A stretch of 64,000 nt of DNA from Branchiostoma floridae. Its lineage: Eukaryota; Chordata; Leptocardii; Amphioxiformes; Branchiostomatidae. The notes beneath the pieces are model-generated. The model had not been told where the DNA came from, searched no databases, and saw only the letters and a program-made list of their open reading frames with translations. Both the position numbers and the translations under genes were made by a program. Location: assembly GCF_000003815.2 (NCBI RefSeq), contig NC_049980.1, positions 9,321,695 to 9,385,694 on the forward strand, given 5' to 3'. Of the stretch, positions 46,263 to 56,776 are shown one piece after another (within the stretch, counting starts at the first letter, position 1; each line of letters opens with the position of its first letter).

Positions 46263-47762
46263 CCTCGATCTCCACCTCTGCGGGCGCCCCCCTCCCACCC
46301 TGCGTACAATTTCGTCAAACCCACCTTTCCAATTCCCGATACGGGCCGCACCGGACTCTTCTTACACAACTGGAAACAAATCACTCAAGACCCTTGGATA
46401 CTACAGACAGTTCAGGGCTATCAACTCGAGCTTCTAAGACAACCCTTTCAGTTCAGGATCCCTATTACCAAGATCCACTCAGACACAGATTCGGCAGTGG
46501 TGGATACAGAGGTGGAGAAAATGCTGAATTCGGGCGCCATTCAGCCTACACAACCTACGCAGGGCCAATTCATTTCTTCAATCTTCCTGGTTCCCAAGAA
46601 AAACGGGGGCTCCAGACCGGTAATAAACTTAAAACACCTCAACAAGGCCATGCAGAAGAAACATTGCAAACTAGAACATTTCCAGAAAGTTATAGAACTT
46701 CTACAACCGGGAGACTTCATGACCAACCTAGATCTGAAGGATGCATACTTTACAATCCCTGTCTTCCACAAACACAGGAAATACCTCAGGTTCATCTGGA
46801 AAGCGACTCTGTACGAATTTGCGGTCCTTCCCTTTGGCCTTACGTCGTCGCCCCGTGTGTTTACGAAGATTCTGAAACCCGTCGTAGCCCACCTACGATC
46901 CCTGGGAGTCAGGTGCGTAATTTACCTCGACGATATTCTGATTCTAGCTCAGAGTGCAGATCTCTGCACAGAACACACGAACCTGACCAGATTCCTCCTG
47001 GAGAACCTAGGGTTTGTGATCAACATAGACAAGTCCCAACTGGAACCAAACCAGATAAGGGAATTCCTGGGATTCAAGATAAACTCAGTGGAGATGAAGA
47101 TTTACCTCCCAGAACCCAAGGTGGAGAAGATCGTAGACTTGTGCCAGAACCTTCTAGCACAGAACTCTACTTCGCTGAAACATCTGGCAAGTATCGTAGG
47201 CCTAATGACTTCTACCACCCAAGCAGTTCCGCTAGCCCCTCTACACTATCGGTACCTACAGAAAGACCTCAGACTCGGTCTGAAGATGATGAAAGACAAC
47301 TACAACCGCAAGATCCGGTTGTCTCCCATGGCTCACCAGGACCTCACCTGGTGGATCAACTCTCTAGCACTATGGAACGGAGCATCACTGAAACCAGTGA
47401 CTGTCTTAACCATTCAGACCGACGCCTCACTCCAGGGCTGGGGAGGCTTCTGTCAGAAAGGAAAGACGGGGGGCAGGTGGTCAACCGAGGAACGGAACGA
47501 CCACATCAACGTGCTGGAACTGAAGGCGGCCTTTCTATCCCTTCAGTGCTTCGCCAAGGACGCCCCCCAAGGTCAAGTTCACCTCAGAATGGACAACTCA
47601 ACAGCAGTCGCCTACGTGAACCGCAAAGGGGGAACGAGATCAGTTCAACTGATGCTACTAAGCCTAGAAATGTGGCAGTGGGCCCTTCACAGAGGACTCT
47701 GTCAAGGGTCTTCAACGACCGAACAGAATGGCAGCTGGACCCACAGGTCTTCCATCAGCTAA
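46263..47762 (+). CDS. DIRS reverse transcriptase / RNase H (frame broken at its end)
   Basis: The frame is open from before 46260, with no ATG at its upstream end (first in-frame GTG at 46497), so expression by frameshift from gag or by reinitiation is likely. RT motifs are SIFLVPKKNGGSRPVINLKH, NLDLKDAYFTIPV (motif A), PFGLTSSPRVFTK, YLDD (46923-46934) and EFLGFKIN. RNase H motifs are QTDASLQGWGGF (first Asp), ELKAAF (Glu) and RMDNSTAVAYVNRKGG (second Asp). The usual last block with the fourth acidic residue is missing. After WQWALHRG the frame runs into unrelated residues and stops at 47762, while the downstream domain resumes in another frame. Confidence 0.88.
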   Translation, partial: PRSPPLRAPPSHPAYNFVKPTFPIPDTGRTGLFLHNWKQITQDPWILQTVQGYQLELLRQPFQFRIPITKIHSDTDSAVVDTEVEKMLNSGAIQPTQPTQGQFISSIFLVPKKNGGSRPVINLKHLNKAMQKKHCKLEHFQKVIELLQPGDFMTNLDLKDAYFTIPVFHKHRKYLRFIWKATLYEFAVLPFGLTSSPRVFTKILKPVVAHLRSLGVRCVIYLDDILILAQSADLCTEHTNLTRFLLENLGFVINIDKSQLEPNQIREFLGFKINSVEMKIYLPEPKVEKIVDLCQNLLAQNSTSLKHLASIVGLMTSTTQAVPLAPLHYRYLQKDLRLGLKMMKDNYNRKIRLSPMAHQDLTWWINSLALWNGASLKPVTVLTIQTDASLQGWGGFCQKGKTGGRWSTEERNDHINVLELKAAFLSLQCFAKDAPQGQVHLRMDNSTAVAYVNRKGGTRSVQLMLLSLEMWQWALHRGLCQGSSTTEQNGSWTHRSSIS

Positions 47763-48310
47763 CACCATTCATGACGGACGTCTCCATAGATCTATTCGCG
47801 TCCAGGATAAACACACAACTCCCAAGGTACGTGACGTGGGGTCCAGATCCGTCAGCAATTGCCACAGACGCCTTCACGATAGACTGGGGAACGGAGATAG
47901 GATACGCATATCCGCCACCGATACTGATTCCCCGAGTTCTAGACAAACTAGTACAGGACACGGCCACCGTATACCTTCTGGCTCCCGTCTGGGAGTCTCA
48001 GGTGTGGTATCCTCGAGTTCTAGAGCTACTGTGCGCTCAACCAATACTTCTACCCAAGTCACCAGACCTGGTTCGTCTCCCTCACAACGGTCAACCTCAT
48101 CCCCTCCTTCCAGAGATGAGGATGGCTTTATGGCCAGTATGCGGAGAAACCTCCAAGGTGCTGGCATTTCGTCAGGACCTACAAACCTCATGCTCGCATC
48201 TTGGCGCGGCAGCACCAAGAAACAATACAATGGGGCCTGGCAGAAGTGGGTGCGCTGGTGCAATTCTGGGAACAGAGATCCAGTTCGAGGTCCTATCCAG
48301 GATGTTCTAG
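47695..48310 (+). pseudogene. DIRS downstream pol domain (methyltransferase-like region), displaced frame
   Basis: In a frame different from the RT, the sequence reads RVFNDRTEWQLDPQVF, then SIDLFASRINTQLPRYVTWG, DAFTIDW and YLLAPVWESQVWYPRVLELL, then a ..PHPL..MRMALWPV ending. In intact DIRS elements this block follows RNase H in the same polypeptide. It corresponds to the region reported to resemble phage Dam-type adenine methyltransferases. Here it is cut off from RT/RNase H by the frame change near 47690-47710 and overlaps the recombinase ORF. The long upstream extension of this frame (46394-47690) is only a shadow of the RT gene. Confidence 0.75.
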
Positions 48311-49116
48311 ACTACCTTCACGGATTATTCCAGCGTGGACTCCAATACAGGTCCATTGGTGTAGTCCGCTCGGCCATTTCAACTGTCCATGCCCCAGTTG
48401 ATGGAGTCAAGGTTGGTGAACACCCCTTCGTCCGAAGCATCATGAAAGGTATCTTCCAAGAAAGACCACCTCGACCCAGATACGTGGTCACTTGGGACGT
48501 CTCACCAGTAATCAAGTACCTTAAACAACTGTCACCAGCCAAAGTCCTCTCCTTGAAACAATTGTCACTCAAGACTGCTATGCTTTGTGCACTAACGTCT
48601 GCAGACAGAGGATCCACACTGGCCGTGCTGGATGTGACCAGGCTTTCTTACCAAACCAAAGGCGTCCTTTTCGTCCTGTCACATCTCACAAAGACATGCA
48701 GGCCAAACAAACCTCTCAAGAAGGTATTCTTTCCTTCCTTCCCGCAAGACAAAAGCCTTTGCCCAATGTCCTACATCAAGAAGTACCTCGCTAGGACTAA
48801 GGACTTAAGAGGAGAAGAGAAACACCTGTTCGTTTCCTTCAAGAAACCACATAAAGCAGTGGGCCCAAGCTCCATTGCTCGTTGGATTAAGACTGTGATG
48901 TCCCTATCCGGGCTGAACACGAACCAGTTTGCCGCCCACTCCACCAGAGGTGCGGCAACATCAGCGGCAGAAAGAGCAGGACTCTCCACTTCCGAGATCC
49001 TGAAGGCTGCTGATTGGTCCAGTGAATCCACCTTCTCAACCTTCTACAGAAGGGATGCCCAAGAGAGCAACTTCGGAAGAGCGGTGCTGGACGCAGCTTC
49101 AAAGTCTGCACTATAA
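47728..49116 (+). CDS. DIRS tyrosine recombinase
   Basis: 462 codons. The first 125 or so residues overlap the methyltransferase-like frame and are low-complexity, so the functional start is probably at MASMRRNLQGAG (about 48130). It has a SAM-like N-terminal DNA-binding domain (SWRGSTKKQYNGAWQKWVRW), then the catalytic domain with R294 in SADRGSTLAVLD. H404-x-x-R407 lies in AHSTRGAATSAA, W430 in AADWSSES and the nucleophile Y440 in TFYRRD. All members of the R-H-R-W/H-Y set are present, so the recombinase itself looks intact. It circularises and integrates the DNA copy in place of an integrase. The stop codon lies within the internal complementary region. Confidence 0.93.
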   Translation: MAAGPTGLPSANTIHDGRLHRSIRVQDKHTTPKVRDVGSRSVSNCHRRLHDRLGNGDRIRISATDTDSPSSRQTSTGHGHRIPSGSRLGVSGVVSSSSRATVRSTNTSTQVTRPGSSPSQRSTSSPPSRDEDGFMASMRRNLQGAGISSGPTNLMLASWRGSTKKQYNGAWQKWVRWCNSGNRDPVRGPIQDVLDYLHGLFQRGLQYRSIGVVRSAISTVHAPVDGVKVGEHPFVRSIMKGIFQERPPRPRYVVTWDVSPVIKYLKQLSPAKVLSLKQLSLKTAMLCALTSADRGSTLAVLDVTRLSYQTKGVLFVLSHLTKTCRPNKPLKKVFFPSFPQDKSLCPMSYIKKYLARTKDLRGEEKHLFVSFKKPHKAVGPSSIARWIKTVMSLSGLNTNQFAAHSTRGAATSAAERAGLSTSEILKAADWSSESTFSTFYRRDAQESNFGRAVLDAASKSAL

Positions 49117-49255
49117 TAAGGTATGTGACCCAGTGATGGCACGGAGTGGGCCTTGTGAGGGACAATTGAGAATTGCCCAAGGGTACTTACCTGACGGGTA
49201 ATTGTGGTTGTCCCTTACAGGACCACGAAGTGCCATCACTGGGTCTCCCTCCCTG
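49108..49255. repeat. DIRS internal complementary region
   Basis: The first part (GCACTATAATAAGGTATGTG ... GGAGTGGGCCTTGTGAGGGA) is the complement of the left end. The second part (GAATTGCCCAAGGGTACTTA ... CTTACAGGACCACGAAG) is the complement of the right end. Together they template the circle junction, the defining structure of DIRS elements. Confidence 0.93.
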
Positions 49256-49312
49256 ATATGCTATTCTACATTGTAGTCAGCTGCCCCCCCCCATTCTGGC
49301 GTCCAGCACCGG

Positions 49313-49508
49313 CTGCGCCAAGATAAAATGAGAAACAGATGGGGGATGAGAAGGAGGAACCTTTGAACTCTGATTCTTGGCGTTGATTGGCTAAAAGAGA
49401 TAACTGCACTATAATAAGGTATGTGACCCAGTGATGGCACTTCGTGGTCCTGTAAGGGACAACCACAATTACCCGTCAGGTAAGTACCCTTGGGCAATTC
49501 TCAATTGT
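49313..49508. repeat. DIRS right terminal repeat
   Basis: GCGCCAAGATAAAATGAGAA through GGTATGTGACCCAGTGATGG complements the left terminal repeat. The outer 70 bases (CTTCGTGGTCCTGTAAGGGA...GGCAATTCTC) are unique to this end and matched by the internal complementary region. Confidence 0.92.
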
Positions 49509-49869
49509 CGCTGTCTTATATGGAGTATTTCAAGGTTTCCACTAGAATTGCCACCATCGTCTTATGAGGAAAAGTCACTGTAGTATATCTGAGTTATAAA
49601 GATAAAAGACTTTCATCCTATAAGGAGTTGGAAAAAATTGTGATATGAAAATTTTCATTGTATGATATGCCCCATTTGACCCCAAATATGGTCCGTTCCG
49701 AGCCCTTATACCATACATCAGAAAGGTGGTGCCAGGATGTGGGCCAACCAAACATTTGCCTGGTGTTCCATGGAATTTTCTCTGTCCCCATGAATGCCTC
49801 TCCCCAGTGAGGGACAGTGGAGGGCCTGTTTGTTGTTGTTGTAGCTCCTGATCTGCCACTGTTTACACA

Positions 49870-50147
49870 TTAATGGGTTGGGCCATCCCCCTCTGATAAG
49901 TGGTTGTCAGGGACAGTTAGACCAATCAGACCCAGGGGACGTCACGCAGGCATGCCTGAGTGCGTGTGTGTTGTGTGTTCTCATTCCCCGCCCTCCCCAG
50001 CTCCAAGAAAGATGGCTGCCTCTAGCTGAGCTGCATCCCCGGCTAGGTACACATGCCTAGCACCTTCCCCTGCTAACCACATGTAGGAACAGCAACAAGG
50101 AATTCGTCTGGATTTTGCTTGAGTGATTCTGAGGAAAACCACAAAAA
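49870..50147 (+). promoter_or_regulatory. Putative alternative promoter / 5' UTR
   Basis: More GC-rich than the surrounding intron, with CCCCGCCCTCCCCAGC (GC-box-like) and AAGATGGCTGCC (YY1-like) at about 49986-50023. It lies directly upstream of the alternative first exon and 360 bases downstream of the DIRS end. No TATA box identified; the transcription start is unknown. Confidence 0.35.
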
Positions 50148-50348
50148 ATGGGCGGCAAGTGTAGCTGCGTGCGCCCAAAGAAAAAGAAGAAGGGACCGTA
50201 CCAGATAGGAGACCCCTACCCCATGACGATGGAGAGTCTACTCACAGCACAGGATCCGCCGGCACAGATCAGCAGAGCCGCCACGTTCGCCAGCCGCGAA
50301 ACCGCCACCCTCCTCCGCCAGCGAGCCAGCTACAATACCGAGGACGAT
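50148..50348 (+). CDS. MACF1/DST: Alternative first exon: acylated N-terminus for a CH2-only spectraplakin
   Basis: The ATG at 50148 (AAAAAATGG context) encodes MGGKCSCVRPKKKKKG. Gly2 with Ser6 is an N-myristoylation signal, Cys5 and Cys7 are placed for palmitoylation, and the R-P-K5 run supplies a polybasic membrane contact. 67 codons end in phase 0 (..YNTEDD) at a GAT|GTAGGT donor. That fits the phase-0 acceptors at 58111, 59704 and 61128. The exon lies between the CH1 and CH2 exons, so its product would have only CH2. Vertebrate dystonin/MACF1 'type 3' isoforms have, as I recall, the same design: a unique acylatable N-terminus plus CH2 alone. Without the donor the frame would stop at 50375, giving a 75-residue peptide. 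Homology is inferred from position, phase and motif. Confidence 0.7.
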
Positions 50349-51300
50349 GTAGGTACCACAGTAGTAGTGGCTTAAGGCTGCGTGACAGACAGTTGGTAGG
50401 CCTTGCGATTTTGTTTTGCCACCAGAGCGGTCTCAGGTTTCAGTCTACTATCTATCAACTTGACTTGGCAAACAGAGCAGAAAATAGGCAAGGATATGCT
50501 TCAGTCTGAGTGGGTCACTCTCCCAGATACTTAGAGAGGAAGCCGGAAAAGTCTTACCAATACCATCCTGTCATGCATTTCATAATCCCTGGCAGTTGTA
50601 TGAATGTGTCCCCATTTTGGTCTTGATGGCATCTGCTGCCTCAAGCCCATATACAATTTCATGTCCCAAATTTGATCCAGCTTGTAGCTGTCAATATAAA
50701 TAAAGGGGTGGATTTAAAGCCTGTAGGAGAGATCAGATGCACACATTAGGGACAGTGTTGTTTATTCATTGTGGTGTTATTGGTGTTGGTCTTGTATTTG
50801 ATACATCATTTACATGTCTTCCAAGTGTTCAGGTGTCAGTCTTTATTTTAGCTGGGATGTGACCTTACTCTGGACTGAGATTAATTTACAAAGAAGTATT
50901 TGCTCAGACAGAAGGGCACTGAGAGCATTATAGGTGTATATTCAATGGCTGTGAAAGGCATCCAAATCATCAGGTTATCTAATCTAAACAAACCTTAAAT
51001 ATTTATGATTTAATCAGTTACCATGAAGTTGCTTTCAGTTAATGATATGGTTACGATTGACAGTCTTGTTAGGATGTTCCTTTATAATATTTCAGATACC
51101 TCAAAGTGTATTCAATGAAATCAACATTACTTCACTGTAAAACATCCATTTAAAAAGTCATGATGAAAAAGTTATGAAATTTTGAAAGGCCAGTTTTTTC
51201 TTAGCCTTTTACTGAAATGTCTGCAAAGTTTGGTTTGGTAACAGAGAAAGTATTGCAATGGTGAGAAGCTACCCTGTTGCCTACTTTTTCTGTTAGCTTA

Positions 51301-51490
51301 GCCTCTACCAGGTTCCACAGATCGTTGGTCAAATAGTAGAAATTGGACAAATAGACGGAATAGTGTGCTAGAGGAGTCTGCTGACGACGAGAGAAGTCAG
51401 TACACAACCCCTAGCACACTATTCCCTCTATTTGTCCCATTTCTACTATTTGACCATGGATTCGCAGAGGAGCCTGGAAGTGGTAGAGGC
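51301..51490. repeat. Fold-back MITE family C, copy 3
   Basis: GCCTCTACCAGGTTCCACAG...CAAATAGTAGAAATTGGACA on the left is complementary to TTTGTCCCATTTCTACTATTTG...GGAGCCTGGAAGTGGTAGAGGC on the right. The arms also share CTATTCCxTCTATTTG. Confidence 0.8.
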
Positions 51491-51500
51491 TACTGTTAGG

Positions 51501-51810
51501 TATCAATGTCTGAGTATCAGAATGTATCATTTTTCACAAATTCCATTTGCGCTTCCCATGGTGATCTGATGATTACACATTTCTGTCCCACCACCCTTGT
51601 CTATAGCGTTGTCCCCACTGCACGCTGTCTCCGAATGTAACCCATCTGAAACTTTAGTTATCAATTTCTGAATAACGTATCATTATTCACAAATTCTTTT
51701 TGCGCTTCCCATGGCGATCTGATGATTACACATTTCTGTCTCACCACCCTTGTCCATGGTCTTGTCTCCACCTCACGCTGTCTCGGAATGTAACCCATCT
51801 GAAACCTGTG
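51501..51810. repeat. 158-base tandem duplication, diverged
   Basis: Two units start TATCAATGTCTGA (51501) and TATCAATTTCTGA (51659). They share GCGCTTCCCATGG, GATCTGATGATTACACATTT and GAATGTAACCCATCTGAAAC, with scattered differences. It begins immediately after MITE C. Confidence 0.88.
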
Positions 51811-54800
51811 ACTCTTCGATGACCTCATTAGAAGTCTGTTCCCTGTGTGGGTACAGCACATTTATCTAACTACTGTGAGCGAGTGAGTGAGACAGGGTAA
51901 ACAGAGATCATTCCTCCCTGTGCCTGTGCATATGCTCTGTTCTCAGTGTTCTTCAGGTGGCCTTGGTGACAAGTACCAGTAGGAGGCATGACCTTGTTCA
52001 CAATTAGTAGTACAGGGTTATGACCATGTGTGCAATTACGTAGTACAGGGTTAATCAAGGACACATATTGTCCTTGAGTTTGTTAGTGGAAAAAATCTGT
52101 GAACGATGCTAGGGTGATACAGGTGACATTTGTTACTAGATCACTTAATGTTTGCCTTCAATCTGCAATGTTCCATCAGACACTGCATAAAGCCACCAGT
52201 AGCACCAGTAGTCTCATCTTATGTATTCTGACAGTCCTCTAATACCAAACTTCTATCTGAAGTACTAACAAACACCTCTTTGACATCTGGAGGAATTGAC
52301 AATTCTGGAGGGATTTTCTCAAATCGTTTCCATATTCTTCATGGTCCTTTGAAATAGTTGAAAGTTGAGGGTTGTTGTCTCATTGCCAAGCACAACTGCA
52401 TGTATGTGATCTCTTGCTTAAGGCGAAATCTTAACTGTTTCCACACTGCTTTTCAAATAAGGATGAATGAACCAAAAGGCTGAAGGGGTTACTGTAGGTC
52501 AAGATGTCTGCTTTCTTGTGCCAATATTTATTAAGACAATATGGAACATTTCTATCTGTTTTACAGGAAGTCTATATTTTTAGCATCATATTTATTGAGA
52601 AAGTTTCCACAGTCTTCCATAACACTTGATGTGGTGGAGAATATTTTGACCATTGTTGGTGAGGTCTGTGTAAAATTATGGAATGTGTTCAGTTTAAGAC
52701 CAGAAACTGGGTTAGGGTGGGGCTTTAAAGAAGTTAAACATTAGTTTATAGTTGTCAAATATTAACAGCATGTTGTAAGGGATGTGTACGTGTAGTCTAG
52801 TACATGTCTGCTATATCCTCGTTTAATACCAGCAACACTGTTGTCACTGTTGCACAAATAAAAACAAAGACAAAATGCTGCAATAATGATTAAATTCTAT
52901 CAGACAACTGTTACTTCATTGGTGGTTAATTATTGCATTTATATATCAGATGATCATTGAAACACAGTCAGAAAATTCTGTATCCTTTTACGGCTAGAGA
53001 AAGACCAATATAGAAAGGAAATAAAAATGCCTTGTACAGGTCATTTAGATCACAGTGGTCTGTCTGTCTGACAGATGCATGTCTGCTGGAGTTGTGACAT
53101 GTTTATGGTGTAGTATATATCATATGTGATGAACTCCCCAAACGGGACACATAAGAACCAGATCTATTTGTACAATATGTAGGTCATGGATAGCTACAAT
53201 TTTCCTTTTCTAATTATTCCTCATTACTGGTAATTTTCATTCTGCTATACTGTTTTACTAGTATTTCTATTGCATTTCATTGCATACATAAATCTGTGGG
53301 TGACATCCGTTCTCAACTGTTGTATCACAGAGTCAGATCAACTGAAAAATAAAGTCCCCAGAAACATTCTGTATTCATCTGTATATACCATTTAGATATG
53401 TCTTTTTGAAAGTCGTGATGTCATTTAAAAGCTGTCTTAGAAAGTAGCTGGCTTACATCCAATATTTTGTTATCTGGAAAGACAGTTCTTACTCAGAGAA
53501 TGTAATTTTGTAGGCTCACAATCTGGTGTTACCTACACATAATCCTGTGTACATCAGCTGCAGCCATGTGTTACAGTCTCCCCTATCTCCCCACCAGATA
53601 CAGTGTACATTCTCAGGGATTACGTGACCTGAGAAATGTTTCACAGATGCAGGTAACAGCCCCAGTGTTATCTGAAGCCCAGGGTATCAGAGGTTAGGGA
53701 GGAATAGAGATAGAATGCACCCTTTATCTAGGGTCAAGCTGTCACCCCTGATGAGGGTCAGGTAAAAGTGTCTGACCTAGGCTCTTTGGCAGCTGGTGTA
53801 CATATGGAGAGGAAAGCTTGCTCAGCCAGTATGATATCTTTCAGTGGCAAATTTAGACAATGTTTGCAAACTATTTTAAAACATGACATTCCTGTATTTC
53901 CTTTTTTTCAAAATATTTATCAATATTCATAACAATTTATAATTTTATGACAGTAATTCGTAAATATTACAGATATTGCTGAAAAACCCATGTGATGTCT
54001 TTGAAGGGACTTGATTTAATTCTTAGATTCTAAGAGAAGTCTAGTACTAGTAGTAGTTAGACAAGGGATTGGAAAGACAAAACATAGAAATTCACTGTGG
54101 TATTTGCGTTCTTTCCTTTTGTCATTCTCGATTGAGATGAACCATAATGCTTTTTATGTAACAACTGATGCAATACAGCTTCGCTTTGCATGGCAACATA
54201 ATTATGACTTGTGGGATATTATTGTCACACATGTCTCCTATGTGCATTCGTTTAACAGTCTTTAGAATTCAAAAGAAAAGATAAAGATAAATTGGTAGAA
54301 AAGGTGAAAACAAGGTGGGAAGCTGTACTAATTGCCAAAATGATGTTTTAGATATCTTATTCTATTCGATTAGGATGTTCTTAGACTTTGTAATGTATAT
54401 CCACAGTCGAGTGTGACAGTGTATATTGTGATCTGCCCTCCAGGTGAAACCCAAAGCCTGGAAACGGAAACTGAGGTGTAAATGAAGAGACCTTTTCAAG
54501 TGCTTTTAGCAAGTTGTTTTAACACCCAATAGCTGACTAGTGTGTTTGTGTCTGGTTGAACGAGCACTTATTCAGGAGAACCCAGTGTTTGGTATTGTGT
54601 ATTTCTGAGCCAACTTGAAAGGACAGATACTTACATGTATACAATACAAGGGTGTTTCCCCGGTGTCCATTGCTACAAGCAAGAAAACCTTGCTACAAGA
54701 AATTCTGTGCCAGTTCTTTGTTTTACGCATTCTGGCCTTATACATGTGTAGTCTTGATTTCCAAACATTTAGTTGCAGTATTGCTTGTAGAATTTTCTGA

Positions 54801-55994
54801 CTTTTGCAAATTAAGAAATACTTTTGTTCAAGGAGGTTATACTGGGAGTTTTTTTAAACTTTTGTAATGGTAAGGAATTAAGACTACAAAGGAAAGTGGG
54901 ATCAGAAGAGGGACAAAGTACCTCTCTTATTTCCATTGCACAGTCTGTATTGTATATAGGCCAGTGTGTTATTGACTTATTCACAAGTTGTGACACATCT
55001 CAAAATGTGTCAGTTTGCCCTCAAACTTAGAACAATGCATGCAAATTTTGTATTGTTCACACCTCTGCAATTTAACTGTCACAAACAATTAAACTCACCA
55101 GATATGTAGCGACTTGTTTACTCAGTTAAATTACTGTATTTGAGGCAAGAAGATTGACAAGTACATTGTATTTGTGAATGTGTCATCCAGCTCATAATTG
55201 TCACTTTCTTTACAATTTCAGCCAACAAAAGGTCTTCAAGCCTTTCAAACAAGATGCCCAATTATCACGGGTCTATAATCATTATAAATAATTATCTGTC
55301 AATTGCCATATATTACACATGGTTGTTAGCTGTGATTTCCCTTCTTTGGCTTTCCTCCTGTACAGCTCCTGTTTGTTGTCCATAGGATTTTCAAAGATGA
55401 CTTTTGGTCTTCCACGTGTACATCAAAGATACAAGCCCCCTTTGAACCAGATGGTTGTTTCTGATCCCCTGTGTTTGGGACAGGATCCAGGAGCAGTGAT
55501 GGCTGGGTGTTTAGTCTTGAGTTGGCAGTATAGCTGAAAGCCACTTTTATCTTGCATCTGTGTTCAAAACTTGCTTCTCTTATTTGCAAATGACCAATGT
55601 CATATCCTGCAGAAATAACATGTGGTCACCGTACAGAGAACCTGCCCCAATTGTTGCCAAGAGCTAGAAGCCATTTGATTTACGGGTTTTAAATCTGCTA
55701 GTCTGGGGCATAGGATATTTTCCAGACAGTTCAGACCTACTGAGAGACTGAGGTGCTTGTCTGGATACTTGGCCATGTACCAAACAGCTAATATAAACCA
55801 CTCTGTGCCGAGTTGCCAACATGCCATGGTCAGCCGCTCTGTCTGACCTTGTGACTGTTTCCTGCGACCTTGATGTCCAGAATAGAGGCCCCCTGTTGGA
55901 GTGGTTCTGTCTCTGGTTTCAGACAAGTGTGTTGCCATTTCCAAGTGCAAATCTTGCCGCTTTGAATATTATAGTAATGGTATGAAAGTTCCAC

Positions 55995-56192
55995 AGCTGT
56001 CTCTAGGACCCCTCCTTCCGTCCTGGAACAGAAATTTGCTTGTTGGGACGGACAAAAATTTTAGTGCATCCGTCCCAAAGCTGAAAATGTTTTTACGTAA
56101 GCATAAAATGACAGATTTAACAACTAAAATAACATGAGCTCCCAAACAATGAGCGCGATGGAAAAAAATCAAAGCTGCAAACAGCCCTGTAT
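55995..56192 (+). repeat. MITE family E, copy 1
   Basis: Starts CAGCTGTCTCTAGGACCCCT and ends GCAAACAGCCCTGT, with inverted-repeat-like ends (CAGGGCTG type). The interior is TTGCTTGTTGGGACGGACAA. An inverted copy lies at 56570-56735. Confidence 0.55.
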
Positions 56193-56569
56193 GAAACAAA
56201 CAATTGTGCATGCTCTAGCTGTCTCTCTTAAGTTACGGAGGTTTATATGCTTGCTCTTACCCACTGAAATACCCTGCTGAGAATCATTAGTTGCTTGGGG
56301 ATGAGGGGGTGGGGCAGTCTTGATACCCCCATTATTAGACCTAATTATAGCTTAATTGACCCACTGATGAACACAGTGACCTATCCAGCTGGGCCCTGTG
56401 TCTGCCCCAAGCTGTGCTGCCGTACTGGTCAGTACTGGTCAGGAGCTCATTCAGAGAATGTGTTCCACTGAAGATACCAGGGCTACCTCCAGCTTAGAAT
56501 TGTTTTCCATCCCACTCATTGTTTGGACCCCATGTTGTTGATTTTCCTGCTTAAACGTCATTTTAAATA

Positions 56570-56735
56570 TGTCATTTTAAGCTTATCTTAAGCTTATGAT
56601 TAAGCTTATGAAAGTACATTTTCAACAGTTCGAAGAAAGTAATTTTGAGGGTAGATGGTGTAAAATTATTTTCTGTCCCAACAAGCAAGTTTCCGTCCCG
56701 GGTTGGAAGGATGGGTCCTAGAAACAGCCCTGGGA
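56570..56735 (-). repeat. MITE family E, copy 2 (inverted, partial)
   Basis: On the minus strand it reads CAGGGCTGTTTCTAGGACCC, ACTTGCTTGTTGGGACAG, as in copy 1. It ends in an AAGCTTA-rich segment (56578-56610). Confidence 0.55.
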
Positions 56736-56776
56736 GATGCCTTACATGGAGTACCAATGGTGAATGTTAATGATAT

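Larger units (their letters stand above)
44607..49508 (+). mobile_element. DIRS-type tyrosine-recombinase retrotransposon
   Basis: About 4.9 kb with the full DIRS layout. There are inverted terminal repeats (inner parts 44635-44760 and 49313-49438 are near-perfect complements). The ORFs run in the order gag-like, RT/RNase H, methyltransferase-like, then tyrosine recombinase. An internal complementary region (49108-49255) matches the complement of both outer ends joined together. Both ends carry the same short AATTGTC, and no longer target duplication is seen, as expected for recombinase-mediated integration. The RNase H region has lost its frame, so this copy is probably not autonomous. The gag frame encodes a duplicated KTAGDPRD octapeptide. 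Confidence 0.93.

Noticed and set aside
46394-47690. Very long frame overlapping the DIRS RT
   Set aside because: Up to about 47690 it is a shadow of the RT/RNase H gene. Only its last part (from RVFNDRTEW) encodes a real DIRS domain.
54444-54475. CCTCCAG|GTGAAACCCAAAG...CTGAG|GTGTAA as another linker microexon
   Set aside because: 32 bases, not a multiple of three, and the continuing frame stops at once. It would break the protein.
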